From positions 274,118 through 338,117 of the forward strand of contig VXBM01000770.1 of the NCBI GenBank assembly GCA_013400155.1: a stretch of 64,000 nt of DNA, in the 5' to 3' direction. The notes below the pieces were generated by a model. The model ran no database searches, was not told where the DNA came from, and was given only the letters and a program-made list of their open reading frames with translations. This DNA comes from Helopsaltes ochotensis (lineage: Eukaryota; Chordata; Aves; Passeriformes; Locustellidae). This document shows positions 1 to 10,219 of this stretch, one piece after another (the stretch's first letter is position 1; every line of letters begins with the position of its first letter). Position numbers and translations under genes: made by a program.

Positions 1-1566
1 CACTAGGCTTCTGCTTAATTGCTGTCCATGACTGATGAGGAGCCCCCTACATCCTGTACACACTGCATTGCGAGAAATGCGAGCTCTTTTCCTTACTGTA
101 GCACTAAGCAGTGCAGTCTGCCTTGGAGCTGTGGGGTATTAGTTGGAGGGTCCCCCATGACCTGGGGTAGACCTGCTCCAAAGTGAGGGTCATCCTGAGA
201 ACATTCTAAATTACTTAAGGTGACCTCATTCACTAACCGTCTCCATTGCAGCTCAAAAATTAACATCTGAGTTGGGGAGGAGCAAATATGTGCTATCTGC
301 CAACAATCAAGGGGGATTAACTCATTAGTAAAGATACCTCACAGCATAGACTGAGCAAAATGAGAAGTAAACCCATGTTGCATCACTGTGTTTCTTAAGT
401 CTTTGATTACACTCCAATAAAAAGGCTCCCACTCATCTGGGCTGTCATGATTATTTCAGATGATGGGACATACTAGACTCTGATTTGCCAAGTCTAATTC
501 CCCTGTCTCCCGTGCTTGTTCATACAATTTTGCCCAGAATTTCTTTGGATCTGCCCCTCTTACCAGAATGGCCACTGGTTCTGGTATAAGTATATTTTGC
601 AGTGGAGGGGGAGTTGGTGGATGTCTTGCTTCCTTTAACTCTGCTGGCCCCAATGAATTGATCACAACATGCTCTGGTTGTGAGCAGGATGTGGCATCGG
701 CTTTTGCCTGCAGGGAGGGTGCTTACCCATCTGCAGCCTTCGTGTGGCCTCCTCCACATCATCCTGCTGGCTGCAGAGTGCAGACATGACCCATTCAATG
801 TTGCTGGTACAGCCCCGCCAATTCTCCCTGGGATTTGGCAGCCCCAGCTTCATCTGAGGCAGCAGTGCTTGGAAGCGGCTCCTGGATAGCCCTGCATTGC
901 CTATGTAGCAGCAGAGGCGGCTGCTTGCCAAGGGAACCTGCAGCAGCTGGCAGCCCTTTCTCATCAACCCACGCAGGCTCCCAGCCACCACCCCAAACCT
1001 CTGTGGCCTGCTGTGCTGGCATGGGCAGTAGGGTCACAGTGGCTCTGGCATGGCTGGGCTCGTGCCACTTCTTGAGACCTTGGAATTTTGTCATCACCAT
1101 GTGGGGGAAGAATACAATTCTTGGGCCATACCATCAGGATAAGACCCTTCACAGAAGGAGCAGTCACAGAGGGAAGAGGAGACAAAGGGGACACGGCTGC
1201 AGCAGGGCAGTCAGCTGCTGGAGCAGCGGCTATGACCAGAATCGGGGGAGCAGCAGTGACAGCGGCGACTACTGCTTCTCTGTCGGCTTGTATTTGTAAC
1301 AAAGCGTCCCAAACTAAATGCCAAGTTGTAAGTGACCCTGCAGCTGTCTCGTCCCCCAATGTAGCTGCATTCCACAGGGCGTGCCCTGCTTTTTCCCATG
1401 TTTCAACAAAGAAGACAGTCTGTGCGTTCATACTCACACTATTTCATCCACAGCAAAAAACCAAAAAGCGTACCACCCGCCTCTCACACCTTTTAGCTTT
1501 CCTTTGTAGAATTTGCAGCAGAGTGTCCACTATGGATTCCTCTTCTGCTGATATCTGTACCTCCAT
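1..1566 (-). pseudogene. gag: ERV A gag pseudogene (matrix, proline-rich linker, capsid)
   Basis: Gag is the retroviral core polyprotein. The likely start is the minus-strand ATG at 1566-1564, which opens an acidic then basic amino-terminal stretch typical of matrix. An in-frame stop follows near 1440. The next open piece (about 1437-964) contains Trp-rich matrix wording and a long Ala/Pro-rich linker. Capsid appears in pieces below about 990; around 665-456 the visible text includes PKKFWAKLYEQARETGE, and about 440-370 continues with WEPFYWSVIKDL in a shifted frame. The reading changes frame several times and keeps decaying to position 1. No zinc knuckle is reached before the edge. Gag identity is clear; the finer genus is inferred. 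Confidence 0.75.
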
Positions 1567-1742
1567 TTCTATGTACCCAGCCACCAACCTGGGGTTGGTG
1601 CATTTGTTTTTTCAGGCTTTTGGTCTACCAGGCTTTGTCTTCAGGCTTTTGGTCAGCCTGACTTAATCTGGCTGGGCTCCACCCTCTCACTGCTATTAAT
1701 TCTGCAGTCCCTTAGCCAAATTACCTCAGTATCACACTGCAT

Positions 1743-1760
1743 ATCATATCAGGGTCACAA
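1743..1760 (-). other. ERV A primer-binding site, tRNA-Trp type
   Basis: On the minus strand, TTGTGACCCTGATATGAT begins a few bases after the LTR end. It agrees at about 14 of 18 positions with the complement of the tRNA-Trp 3' end used by alpharetroviruses. Position right after a TG...CA LTR supports the call. Confidence 0.7.
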
Positions 1761-1762
1761 AA

Positions 1763-2007
1763 TGATGGAGGAGGTATGACTGACACCAAAGAAGGCTTCA
1801 AGCATCAGCACTTTATTGTTCTTCAGTACAACCTTTTATACTATTCATCTTACATGCATTACACCTGTGTGCCCTCTCTACCCTTTTGTGATTGGTCAGT
1901 ACACCTCAGCACTGCATGTTTTGTTGCCTTCAATACTGTTCATCTGTCCTACACAGTTGTAGCCCATTGGGGATGAGGCTCAGCTGCAGCCCCATTCCCA
2001 ATCATCA
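1763..2007 (-). repeat. ERV A 5' LTR (about 245 bp)
   Basis: On the minus strand the LTR opens TGATGATTGG and closes CCTCCATCA, giving a short imperfect inverted terminus (TGATG). Inside are a CCAAT-type box (ACCAATCAC), a TATA box (AGTATAAAAGG) and a poly(A) signal (AATAAAG) about 20 bases apart, so R is short. The length matches compact avian alpharetroviral LTRs. No partner LTR is in the window, and I could not see a target duplication. Confidence 0.75.
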
Positions 2008-2250
2008 CAAACCGTGTGCCCACACTGTAATAGTGGCATAAAGGTTCATGGGACTGCTCCTTCCCACTGTCCAGATAATGCCACTGAGACTAGCTGGGAT
2101 GTTTTGGTGCATGGACAAACTTCTGCAGGAAGTGGCAGTGAAGTAATCGATGTGCAGGCTTCCTTTGTGATTTCAGGGCAGAGCGTGCCCGTCCAACAGA
2201 GGCACCCTTGGGGCTGAGCCTGCTACAGGCCAGCTCTCGGAGTAGGCACA
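2008..2250. other. Unassigned spacer between two LTRs
   Basis: A plus-strand open frame of 67 codons at 2014-2217 has no recognisable family and probably occurs by chance. I see no other structure here. Confidence 0.3.
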
Positions 2251-3066
2251 TGTCCTGGTTTTGGACAGGTCTCTACCAGGGAAAGCTAGAGCTTCCCTTG
2301 AAATGGAGAATGTAAACCCCCTTCCCTCCAGATGATAATAATTTTGCAATTATGGGCTTTTCAGGCAAAGATTTGGGAATAGCAATAGCAGTTCTTTACT
2401 AGGAATATTAAACAAAAAAATAAATACAAATGTAGCAGTACAAAAAACAAGCAAGCAAACAAAAAAATCCTAGAAAAACCCTGACAGAGTCAGGGATACG
2501 ACCTGACACCCTGTTGGTTAGGGTGCTGGAAGCAGTCCAAATAAATCCTCCTGGAGTAACAGTCCAAATAAATCCTCTTGGGTTCTGTGGAGTAGAAGAA
2601 AGTTCATATGTGTCTGGTCTTCCTCTGGGAGTCCAGTGGAAAAGCAGGCTCTTCTGGAGATCCAGTGAAGACTAGCTGCCTGATGTTCCGATGTCTCAGT
2701 TTTTATCTAGGTAGCAGTGGTTGGCTCCCCCCACACTGAGTGGAGTATCTCACAATGCAATGATGTAACATGTCATGCCATTGATGAGCCTTAATGGCCT
2801 TTTATCAGAGAATATACAATGGGGTGATGTAATGTGTCATGTCATTGGTGAGCCTTAATGGCTCATTACCAGAAGATATCCCCTGAAGGGTAGACAGGTG
2901 GTGAAAGAGATAAGAAACATTGCCCCACCTGGTTTTAACAGCTGGCCCATTACCACAAGGCATCCGCCCCCTCCTCCCTGGATTACAGAAGATAAAGAAA
3001 AAAAGACCTCCCCAACTGATGGAATAGAATACACATTTTTTTGGTTATAAAACCCAAGACAGCACA
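2251..3066 (-). repeat. Solo LTR, TGTCCTGG family, copy 1 (about 816 bp)
   Basis: On the plus strand the element runs from TGTCCTGG to AGCACA, so it has TG...CA ends. The minus orientation is inferred from a TATA-like GATAAAA (rc of 2701-2709) and from the far end, where GTAAAGAACTG offers a variant poly(A) signal before the TCCAAAACCAGGACA terminus. It is A-rich near 2400-2470. A second copy (18428-18887, minus) shares the blocks CTGACACCCTGTT and GCCCCACCTGGTTT, and a third (3' part only, plus strand) ends at 20216. No internal retroviral genes adjoin it, so it looks like a solo LTR. Confidence 0.75.
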
Positions 3067-5994
3067 CCTGAAGATGCATCCCAACAAGGGGAAGGACAGG
3101 ATCCTTATGCTTTGCAAACCCTTTCTGCTTGTTGCTGAGATCATCCAGGATTGAAATAGAAGGACAGAAGAGCTGTGCCATGTGGCACCCCAAGTTCATG
3201 CGACATCAGGACCTGATCCTGCCTGGAGCCTCTACCTGCAGGCAGAGGTTTCCCTTGGTTGCAGCAGCTCTGCCCTGTCTCAGATGCAGCTGCCTGTGAG
3301 CAGGCTCCATCCAGGCCCATGGTTCCATCAACACCTCCTGCAGTGGGGGTGCGTCTGCCTGGACCCGGCCCTGCCCAGGGGAGCTGGTGTAGTACAAGCA
3401 CACACAGCCAGGCGTTGTCTGCAACCCCTGTTCTCTGTCAATCCTGATATGGTGCCCTTGCTTTGCTTCCCCTGCTATGGCTCTGTGTTGTGAAAGATTG
3501 ACTGCCTTACACCAATGAGACAGCCACGCAGCAAGAGACAGCCAAGGTTTTTTGTCAGGTCACTCAGGGCTCACGTTCCCCTGTGCTCACACACAGCATT
3601 ATGAGCAGGGCAGGGGCACAGTGTCAAAAGACAAATATCTAGGGATAGGGCAAATACGAAGAAGAAACGGGATCATTCCAGAGCAGAGAGAAGCAAAACA
3701 AGTTACAGAGAAGACAGTGAGGAGCTGCTTCAGAGGAGCCTTCTGCTGAGCTCTGGAGCCTGATGCTCCACAGGCCAAGTTCTCAGCCAGTGCACAGGTG
3801 CAGGCACTGAGGTGGCTGTCACAGACCTGCACCCACAGCTGGGGACCTGCACCTCCTGAAAAATGCTCCTGCTGAGCTCTTTGAGACCCTCATGGACACC
3901 TGTCCAGGGCTGGTCAGGACTGCTACAGAGATCTACCCTGGCATAGGAGCAGGGCCTCAGAAGGGAGCAGCATCCCAGCCACAGTGCTGCTGTCAGTGGA
4001 CCCTGCCAGGGAATAACAAATTAATGTGGAACTGATCTGAGACTTTGGATCAGGACCACAATCAAAAATATTTCGTGTTGGATCAAACTGATCCAAACAA
4101 ATCTGTTTGTTTCCTGCTTTCCCAGCAGACAATCTTAAAGGTCACAGAGCTGAGAAGTGTGGCTGGGCACAAGTGGATTGTCCTTAGGAAAATTAAAATG
4201 ACAGAAGATTTCTGACCAGCTTTGCCCTAAGGGCAAAAAAGGGGGTGATTCGCCTCTCCCAGTTTTAGACCTCGTTTTGAGGGGCTGAGATAGGGAGCCC
4301 TGGAATGCAGACAGTTTGGCATCTCTAGCCAGCACAGAGGTCCTCACTCCCAGGGGACAAGGCCAGCAAGAGTGATGGCTGGTCTCCTGCATATTCTTGC
4401 ATGCTGAGTGGAGACTGGGACTCTTCAAAGCAGCCCTCCAAACTGCTGACTTTGGGAAGTGGGAGCCTTGCCAAACCTTGGGGATTGTGTTGACATTCTG
4501 TGAAGGTATCCAGACAGGTTTAGGTAGACAGTGACAAGAACAATCAGACTTATCCCTTTCCACAACTGCTTTTTTAATAACTGCCTCTATTGTTAGCCAG
4601 CAGCAGCTAGTGACTCAGAGATGGAAATGTGCAGGAGCAGGCTTTGTAACTGTCCCAGCTGCTGGGTCCTCATTCTCTCCCAAAAGCAGGGCCCTGATAC
4701 CCTGATCTACACCCCTGAGGACCAAGTTCTGGAGCAGGTGGTGATGGCAGGAGCAGCCTGAGGGTCACCCTCCTTTGTGGGTGTCTTGCTGCAGGCAGAC
4801 ACATTGGAGGAGATGCTCGGAGCTGTAGAGCTGCTGGCTCCCACCTGAGTGCAGGTCACTCTGATTCAACCCGAGGGCTCCTAGGTCGGTGCTGTGAACT
4901 CAACTCAGCATCTGGCTGATCACCGAGGTGATCTCATCCACCAGGTTTTTCTGCAGGTGGGAGCACCTCGGGAGGCTGTGCAACCGTGGGAGAGCACAGT
5001 GAGGCACTGACTGCTGGTGAGAAGTGCTGCTCCCCGCATGGCCAGCTGCAGCCTGCAGTGCTGCTGCGGCTTCCTGCAGCTCTGTGCCCGGTTCCTGCGG
5101 GAGCCCGGCTCTCCCAGGCAGGTGTGCTGAGGTAGTGGGCCCAGGACATCCGCTCAGCAGCCAAGTATGCTGGAAAAGCGTGTGTGCACGTAGAGCTGTG
5201 TGCAGGAGCAGCTTGGGGCACTCAGCCTCTGTCCCTCGTCTCTGCTGCTGTCCTGTGTCTAACTGATGCAGGCTAGCTTCTAAACTAAGAACTTGCCCTT
5301 CAAATTTGGCAATGTCACTTTAATTCACAGAGCACTTTTAAGATGCACAGATGTATTTGGCAAGTGTGGTCTGTTTTTATTAGTAAAATTATAGCATATG
5401 ATATTGATGTCTGTTTTCATTGCCCTTGTTGAAAGGGATGCCAAATGCAAATACATTTAGATAAGTGAACTGGATTTATAAACTTCCTTTTGCTGTGCCA
5501 ATTAAACAGGTGACAAGCCAGGGCCTTGGATCTTCTCTCCTTTCCTGGTGTGGGAACTGGGTGCTGAATCAGGAGCAGCAACAGCGTGTGCTCTGATCCT
5601 ACCCACTGCCCACTCAGGCAGGCAGGCAAAGATGCCTGCCCAGTACTCTCAACCCCAACTTGCCTGGAGCCAGCCAGGAATGGAAGGGAACAGACGAGAG
5701 TGGGTCAGCTGTAAGTGGCTCTTGTGGAGCCCCAGGAGGAGCCCCTCAGCCTTTACTGGACTCTGCCGTGACACGGCTGCACCAAGAGCTGCCTGCAAGC
5801 TCCCCGGCAGAGAGCTTGGCTGCCACGGCCTGCAGAATGCTCTCACTGGCACTGGGGTTGATATGTCCAGGGCCACAGTAGAGTCTAGGGTAGAGAACTG
5901 TGGTAGCTAACAGCTGGCCTGGAGGCCTCACAGTTATAAATAGTCCTAGTTATAATTTTATAACTGAAACATAACTAATTATACAACTAATTAT
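3067..5994. other. Unclassified sequence, no gene recognised
   Basis: No family is recognised on either strand. On the plus strand 4800-5170 reads as protein-like text with only a few stops (for example TLEEMLGAVELLAP near 4801), which could be a decayed coding or retroposed sequence, but I cannot name it. The end (5935-6000) is strongly AT-rich with repeated ATAACTAATTAT-like words leading into the next repeat. Confidence 0.3.
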
Positions 5995-6230
5995 ATAACT
6001 ACCTTAATTATATAACTTGACCAGTTCGGGCCTTTGGGGAGCAGGTCTAGGCCACTGGGGACATGGGCAGCTCTTGGCTAGTAAGCTGCGGTGGCAACTA
6101 AGTCAGCCAATCAGGACTAACAGTGCAGACTTTCAAAACTATGTAAGGAGAACAGTATGCAATGAAAGTAGGCTGTTGTCACATGAACTTCTGTGTGTTC
6201 AGTTGTGTGTCTGTCTCCAAACCTGCGACA
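5995..6230 (+). repeat. LTR-like dispersed repeat, copy 1
   Basis: This block matches 18912-19147 almost end to end and in the same orientation. Shared words include CCTTTGGGGAGCAGGTCTAG, CAGCCAATCAGGACTAACAG and CACATGAACTTCTGTGTG. Both copies stop at CTGCGACA, a CA end as expected for an LTR 3' terminus, and the sequences diverge immediately after it. A CCAAT box is present; no clear TATA box or poly(A) signal is seen. The left boundary of the shared part is the same in both copies, so it may be a partial LTR. The style resembles ERVL-class LTRs, which is a weak inference. Confidence 0.6.
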
Positions 6231-7159
6231 AGTGGTGATGCAAGAGCTGCTGCGGGTAGAGTGGGGAGACAGAGGGCAGCAGGGATAGCTGCCTGCAGCC
6301 TATAGAGCTGCGGAGAGTGGTGTGCAGGGCTGTGGTAGTCCTGGCAAAGCAGCGGGTATAGCTGTGAGCAGCGTGGGGAGCTGCAAAGAGTGGCAGGGAA
6401 AGCCGCATTGGCCCAGACCCTTTATAAATAAAAAAGCCACCAGGAAATATGGGAGCATGGGCTTTGGTGGAAGAAAACCCTGTGGTAAAGGTATGAGACA
6501 TCTTTTTATCTGAATGGAGGGTAAATTTTGTGGAATAGGCTCTGGAAGCATTTATGGATGTTAGAAAGCCTGGAGGCCTGTGGAACAGGCTCTGTAAGCT
6601 GTTACGGACATTATGGATGTTATAAAATCCTGGAGGCTTGTATTAGACTTGCTGGGGCAGTTAAAAATCAAGTGGGATGCAAGGATGGCAGTAGATATGC
6701 TGCAGATGCTGCCCACAGAAGTGTGCAGCAAAGACAGGGCACTGGGTGAGACAGCAGCAGGCATGGGCACTGCATCGGGTGTGTGGGAGAGGAGGACAGG
6801 CGAGACAGCCATGCCACACCACAAAACCGTGCCACACCATGAAGCTGCCCTGTGCTGGGACACCTCACTGGCGCCGCTCTGCAGCAGAGTGCCCTGCAGC
6901 TGCACCAAGTGCACACACTGAAACACCCCTTGCCGTCACAGACATGCTCGGACCGCCTCTTCTAATTGGCTTGGCTCCAAGACTGTGCCTATGGTCCAGC
7001 CTCTGTTGGGCGCGCCCACTTGCTGCTGTGATTTGTGGGCAGACTCCGGAGATATGTCATCATGGATACCCAGATGCCGAGTCAACGTCATTCCCAGAGG
7101 CGCTGGCAGGATGGATGATCCCAAAGTCGCAGCACTATGTGCATTGCCACCACCACAAA
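6231..7159. other. Possible retroelement leader, unassigned
   Basis: The sequence follows the LTR-like end directly and holds a short internal near-duplication (GCCTGGAGGCCTGTGGAACA near 6570 echoes nearby text). Short open frames are present but match no family I know. It could be the internal start of the element whose LTR ends at 6230. Confidence 0.25.
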
Positions 7160-7536
7160 TGGAATCACAGAGTCACAGAATCACTAGGTTGGAAGAGACC
7201 TCCAAGGTCATCGAGTCCAACCCATTCCCTAACACCTCAAGTAGACTATGGCACTGAGTGCCACATCCAGTCTTTTTTTAAATACATCTGTGAATGGTGA
7301 CTCCACCACCTCCCCGGGCAGGCCATTCCAGTACTTTATCACTCTTTCTGTGAAAAACCTTTTCCTAATATCCAGCCTGTATTTCCCTTGACACAGCTTG
7401 AGATTGTGTCCACTTGTTCTGTCACTTGCTGCCTGGTAAAAGAGACCAACCCTCACTACAGCCACCTTTCAGGGACTTGTAGAGAGGGATAAGGTCACCT
7501 CTGAGTCTCCTTTTCTCCAGGCTAAAGAACCCCAGA
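7160..7536 (-). mobile_element. CR1 LINE, 3' end fragment
   Basis: CR1 is a non-LTR retrotransposon of birds and reptiles. The 3' end is on the left, with GGAATCACAGAGTCACAGAA leading into GGTTGGAAGAGACCTCCAAG, typical of CR1 tails. The minus-strand frame 7465-7229 reads as the carboxy end of ORF2, including GKYRLDIRKRFFTERV and KYWNGLPGEVVESP. The body is truncated 5', as is usual for CR1. This copy keeps an open frame of about 78 codons. Confidence 0.9.
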
Positions 7537-8100
7537 TGAAACAGCTGCAGGGATACACACTGGTAAGGGACTCGACATACACCGGAGATGACACCTTCAC
7601 CACTACTGAGTCAGCGCTGCGCTGCACTTTTCTGTTTGACCCCGATGGGTCCAGCCATGCCAAGAGTTGCCACTTTGGGGAGCCCTGAACAGCTGCTGCT
7701 GTGCTGGGACCAGGGAAGCCCAGCAGGAAGGGGACAGTGACCTTCTCCTGCCCTCCATGCAAGGCAGCTTTGTGGTCGTAAGGAGCTGCCGCTGCTGCTC
7801 AGGAGAGAGACGGTGTGGCCCTGATCCGCAGTGCTCCTGCTGCCACCGCTGGCAGGCTGGTGCCACAGCAGTGGTCCCTGGGACCAGGGGGGTCCTCCGG
7901 CCGCAGCTGCAACCCCATTTCTGCTTCCTGCAGCAGCGAGAAGAGGCAGCAACATAGCCAGGTAGCTACAGCCATGTTAAAGTGATGCCAAGATTGAGGT
8001 GGATGGCAGGCAGGGCCTGCCAAGCTGCCATAACCCACCGTAACCACTCGCACGGTGGCTGTGCAGATGCCCAGCGTGCAGGACAAACCCAGAAAGACTA
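7537..8100. other. Unassigned spacer
   Basis: Overlapping open frames on both strands around 7603-8086 reflect GC-rich Ala/Gly/Leu-biased sequence. No domain is recognised, and no splice or promoter structure stands out. Confidence 0.3.
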
Positions 8101-8972
8101 CCCATGGAATTGAGACACAATAAAAAAGCTCCTTTGGTAAAGTTTACAAGAACCAGACATGACAAATGGTTCCCATGAAAGTAAACACCCATTCTAATAT
8201 TGGATTCTGGGTATACCTTTGACAGCTTTAGTCCTCAGTTTATGCTTGACAATGCTAGATCCTTTCCTTGTCAAGTGTGCATTGAATTTTGGTATAATAC
8301 TGTGTAATATTTAAGGATTTTAGTTTAACTTAGCAATTTTATTCCATATAGAACTCACAGTAATTTTCCAGGTTGTTTTTACCCTCAAAAGAAAAAGAAG
8401 CATTAAGGTATTTATTTTCCTCTTCCAAAAATCTTACAGTTTCAGTTATGGGATTTCTAAATCTAAATTAAGTTTTTTTCTTGGTCATTTAAAGTGTGCA
8501 AACATTTTATTCAAGGATAAAAGCCATTAGTAATTTTTGGTTTATATGACAATTAACAAATCTTTAGCAAACCAGTCAAGGTTACAAAATAAAGCTCTAA
8601 AGCTTAGAAGGTTATTGAGACAACATCAAAAGGAAACCTTTATAAAATTAATCTACTCTGTGAGTAACCCAATCAATTGCCTGTGAAAAGAGGTAACATA
8701 CATTCCCTCTCACAGTAGGAAGCTTACACCCAAGCTAAAAATACTCGGATAGATAGGAATGTTAAATTTTCGAAGGGGCGTTTAAGGGCTTTTATACATT
8801 GAGTCTTTAAACATTTTAATGATGTAACACAGGATTCTATTCTTTCACTTAGTTTTTGAGATATGGTGGGGAAGAAATTGTATATCTTACAGTCCTAGGG
8901 GAATTTTAAAGTTGAGAAGTTTTACCCTATTTTTTGTTCAATTTATGATACAATTGAGGGCTTGGGGGAATA
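8101..8972. other. AT-rich block without open frames
   Basis: This stretch is markedly AT-rich between GC-rich neighbours and has no frame above about 60 codons. It could be a 3' untranslated region of a retroposed transcript read on the plus strand, or the AT-rich internal leader of a minus-strand retroelement whose LTR is 8973-9321. I do not recognise it. It resembles 36400-37330 in composition but I saw no clear shared words. Confidence 0.4.
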
Positions 8973-9321
8973 TGGACGGTTCGGCACAGCAAGAACCACA
9001 CAGGACACTCAATAAAGAGAAAAATCAAAAAAAAAAAAAAAAGCCTTTGTTTATTCTTTCTTTCTTAAGTAGACCGCAGGTCCATGCCAGGGATTGGATG
9101 AGAAGGTAAACACCTCTCATCTCCACTGGCCCAGCTGACGGTCAATCAGTACAATTTGCATCCAAAAGCATGTAATATTTACTAATCCATATCTCAAACA
9201 AACCTTATCTTACAGATAACACCAAGGTGTGAAAGGCAAAGCACTACCTAAACATTAAAGATTCTGACTCCATTCTAAAAGTTAAGAAACACATCAGAAA
9301 GGCTGCAAAATCAGGGCAACA
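8973..9321 (-). repeat. LTR-like segment with an A16 tract (minus-strand reading)
   Basis: On the minus strand the segment opens TGTTGCCCTGATT (9321), carries AATAAAC before a T16 run (plus-strand A16 at about 9027-9042) and a second TTTATTG word, and ends CCGAACCGTCCA (8973). That is the layout of an LTR with R and U5. On the plus strand the same bases read AATAAAG, a short spacer and A16, which is also what a retroposed mRNA 3' end looks like. No inverted terminus beyond TG/CA and no target duplication were seen. Confidence 0.35.
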
Positions 9322-9341
9322 TCGGAAAGTTTGGGAAAGTT

Positions 9342-10170
9342 TGTTAATAGTGCTATACCCCAGTTACAACCCTAGTTCTTGTATCCCTCTCCCCATGTGC
9401 CCACATCCTTGTCCCCTCAGGGGAGGCCAGGAGATGGAACCTGCCAAAAGGCGCAGGAGTGCCACCAGCCTTCTGCCATCTCCTGCCCTCCTTTGTCCCC
9501 TTCTCAGGATGGAGCCGTGCAACATATCCTGGGCTCAAACCTAAACCTCCTTCCTATGCCCGTTTACCCTTTCTCCCCATCAAATGTTATGTGTCAAAAT
9601 AGTGCTGATCCTGTGAGGGGACCTGCCATTTTGACTGAATTCCCACCGAATCCTGCTGCTCAAATGGCACAAATTCTGTGAGGGGATCCACAGTTTTGAG
9701 CCATTCTGTGCCAACTTTTCCCACCTTTTCACATCAAAATGGTGTGTGTGACCCTCCTCCTTTCCCTGCTACCACTCCTCCATTGGGCTCTTCCCCTGCA
9801 ACATGCTCCACCCCCTTGTTGATGGTTGCTTCCATGTTGGGACCCTCCCCTGTTGAGTTCTGTTGTTAATCTGTTTTGGGTTTTGCTGAATTTCCTGCGT
9901 TTGCACCTTACACCTTTCGTTTCATGTTAAAGCCTGTCTGTATTCAGTTGTCCCCTTCCTGGTTTCCAGCCCCTCCCCCGGGTAATAAAAGCAGGATCAT
10001 TTGGGGGGTGGGCACGCAGTTCTCCCATGCCACCGGACATTTCTGCTCACAGCCAGAGCTCTGTTTCTCCTGTGGAGAAGGAATAAAACTTTGGACTGCT
10101 TATTACTGCATCTGTTTCCTTCAACTTTCACCATTCGGGCTCTGTCTGTATAGAGCAAAGGAGCCCACAG
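9342..10170 (+). repeat. LTR-like region at the 5' side of ERV B
   Basis: Plus-strand promoter layout: pyrimidine-rich U3, TATA-like TAATAAAAGC at 9983-9990, and poly(A) signal AATAAA at 10082-10087, about 100 bases later, giving a plausible R. An imperfect duplication lies in U3 (GATCCTGTGAGGGG near 9606 and ATTCTGTGAGGGG near 9673). Gag follows at once, as expected of a 5' LTR. However, it does not align with the 3' LTR beyond GCCTGTCTGT (9932 and 17328) and some pyrimidine-rich text. Both ends are approximate. No good primer-binding site was found; text near 10135 weakly resembles a tRNA-Pro site. Confidence 0.5.
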
Positions 10171-10219
10171 AACCTCGAAGGAGCTACGAAGCCAGGAGGC
10201 AACTTTTCCAAGTGCAGTA

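Larger units (their letters stand above)
1..2007 (-). mobile_element. ERV A: class II endogenous retrovirus, 5' part (LTR, PBS, gag), truncated by the window edge
   Basis: Read on the minus strand, the order is LTR (2007 to 1763), a primer-binding site directly after it, a short leader, and a gag reading frame that runs to the left edge. The small LTR, the tRNA-Trp-like primer site and the gag wording resemble alpharetrovirus-like class II ERVs. Several stops and frameshifts break gag, so no product is expected. Pol and env, if present, lie outside the window. The element points away from ERV B, which starts about 7 kb to the right on the other strand. Confidence 0.8.

Noticed and set aside
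10130..10160. tRNA-Pro-like primer-binding site for ERV B
   Set aside because: The match is weak, needs an inserted base and is not preceded by a clear LTR end.
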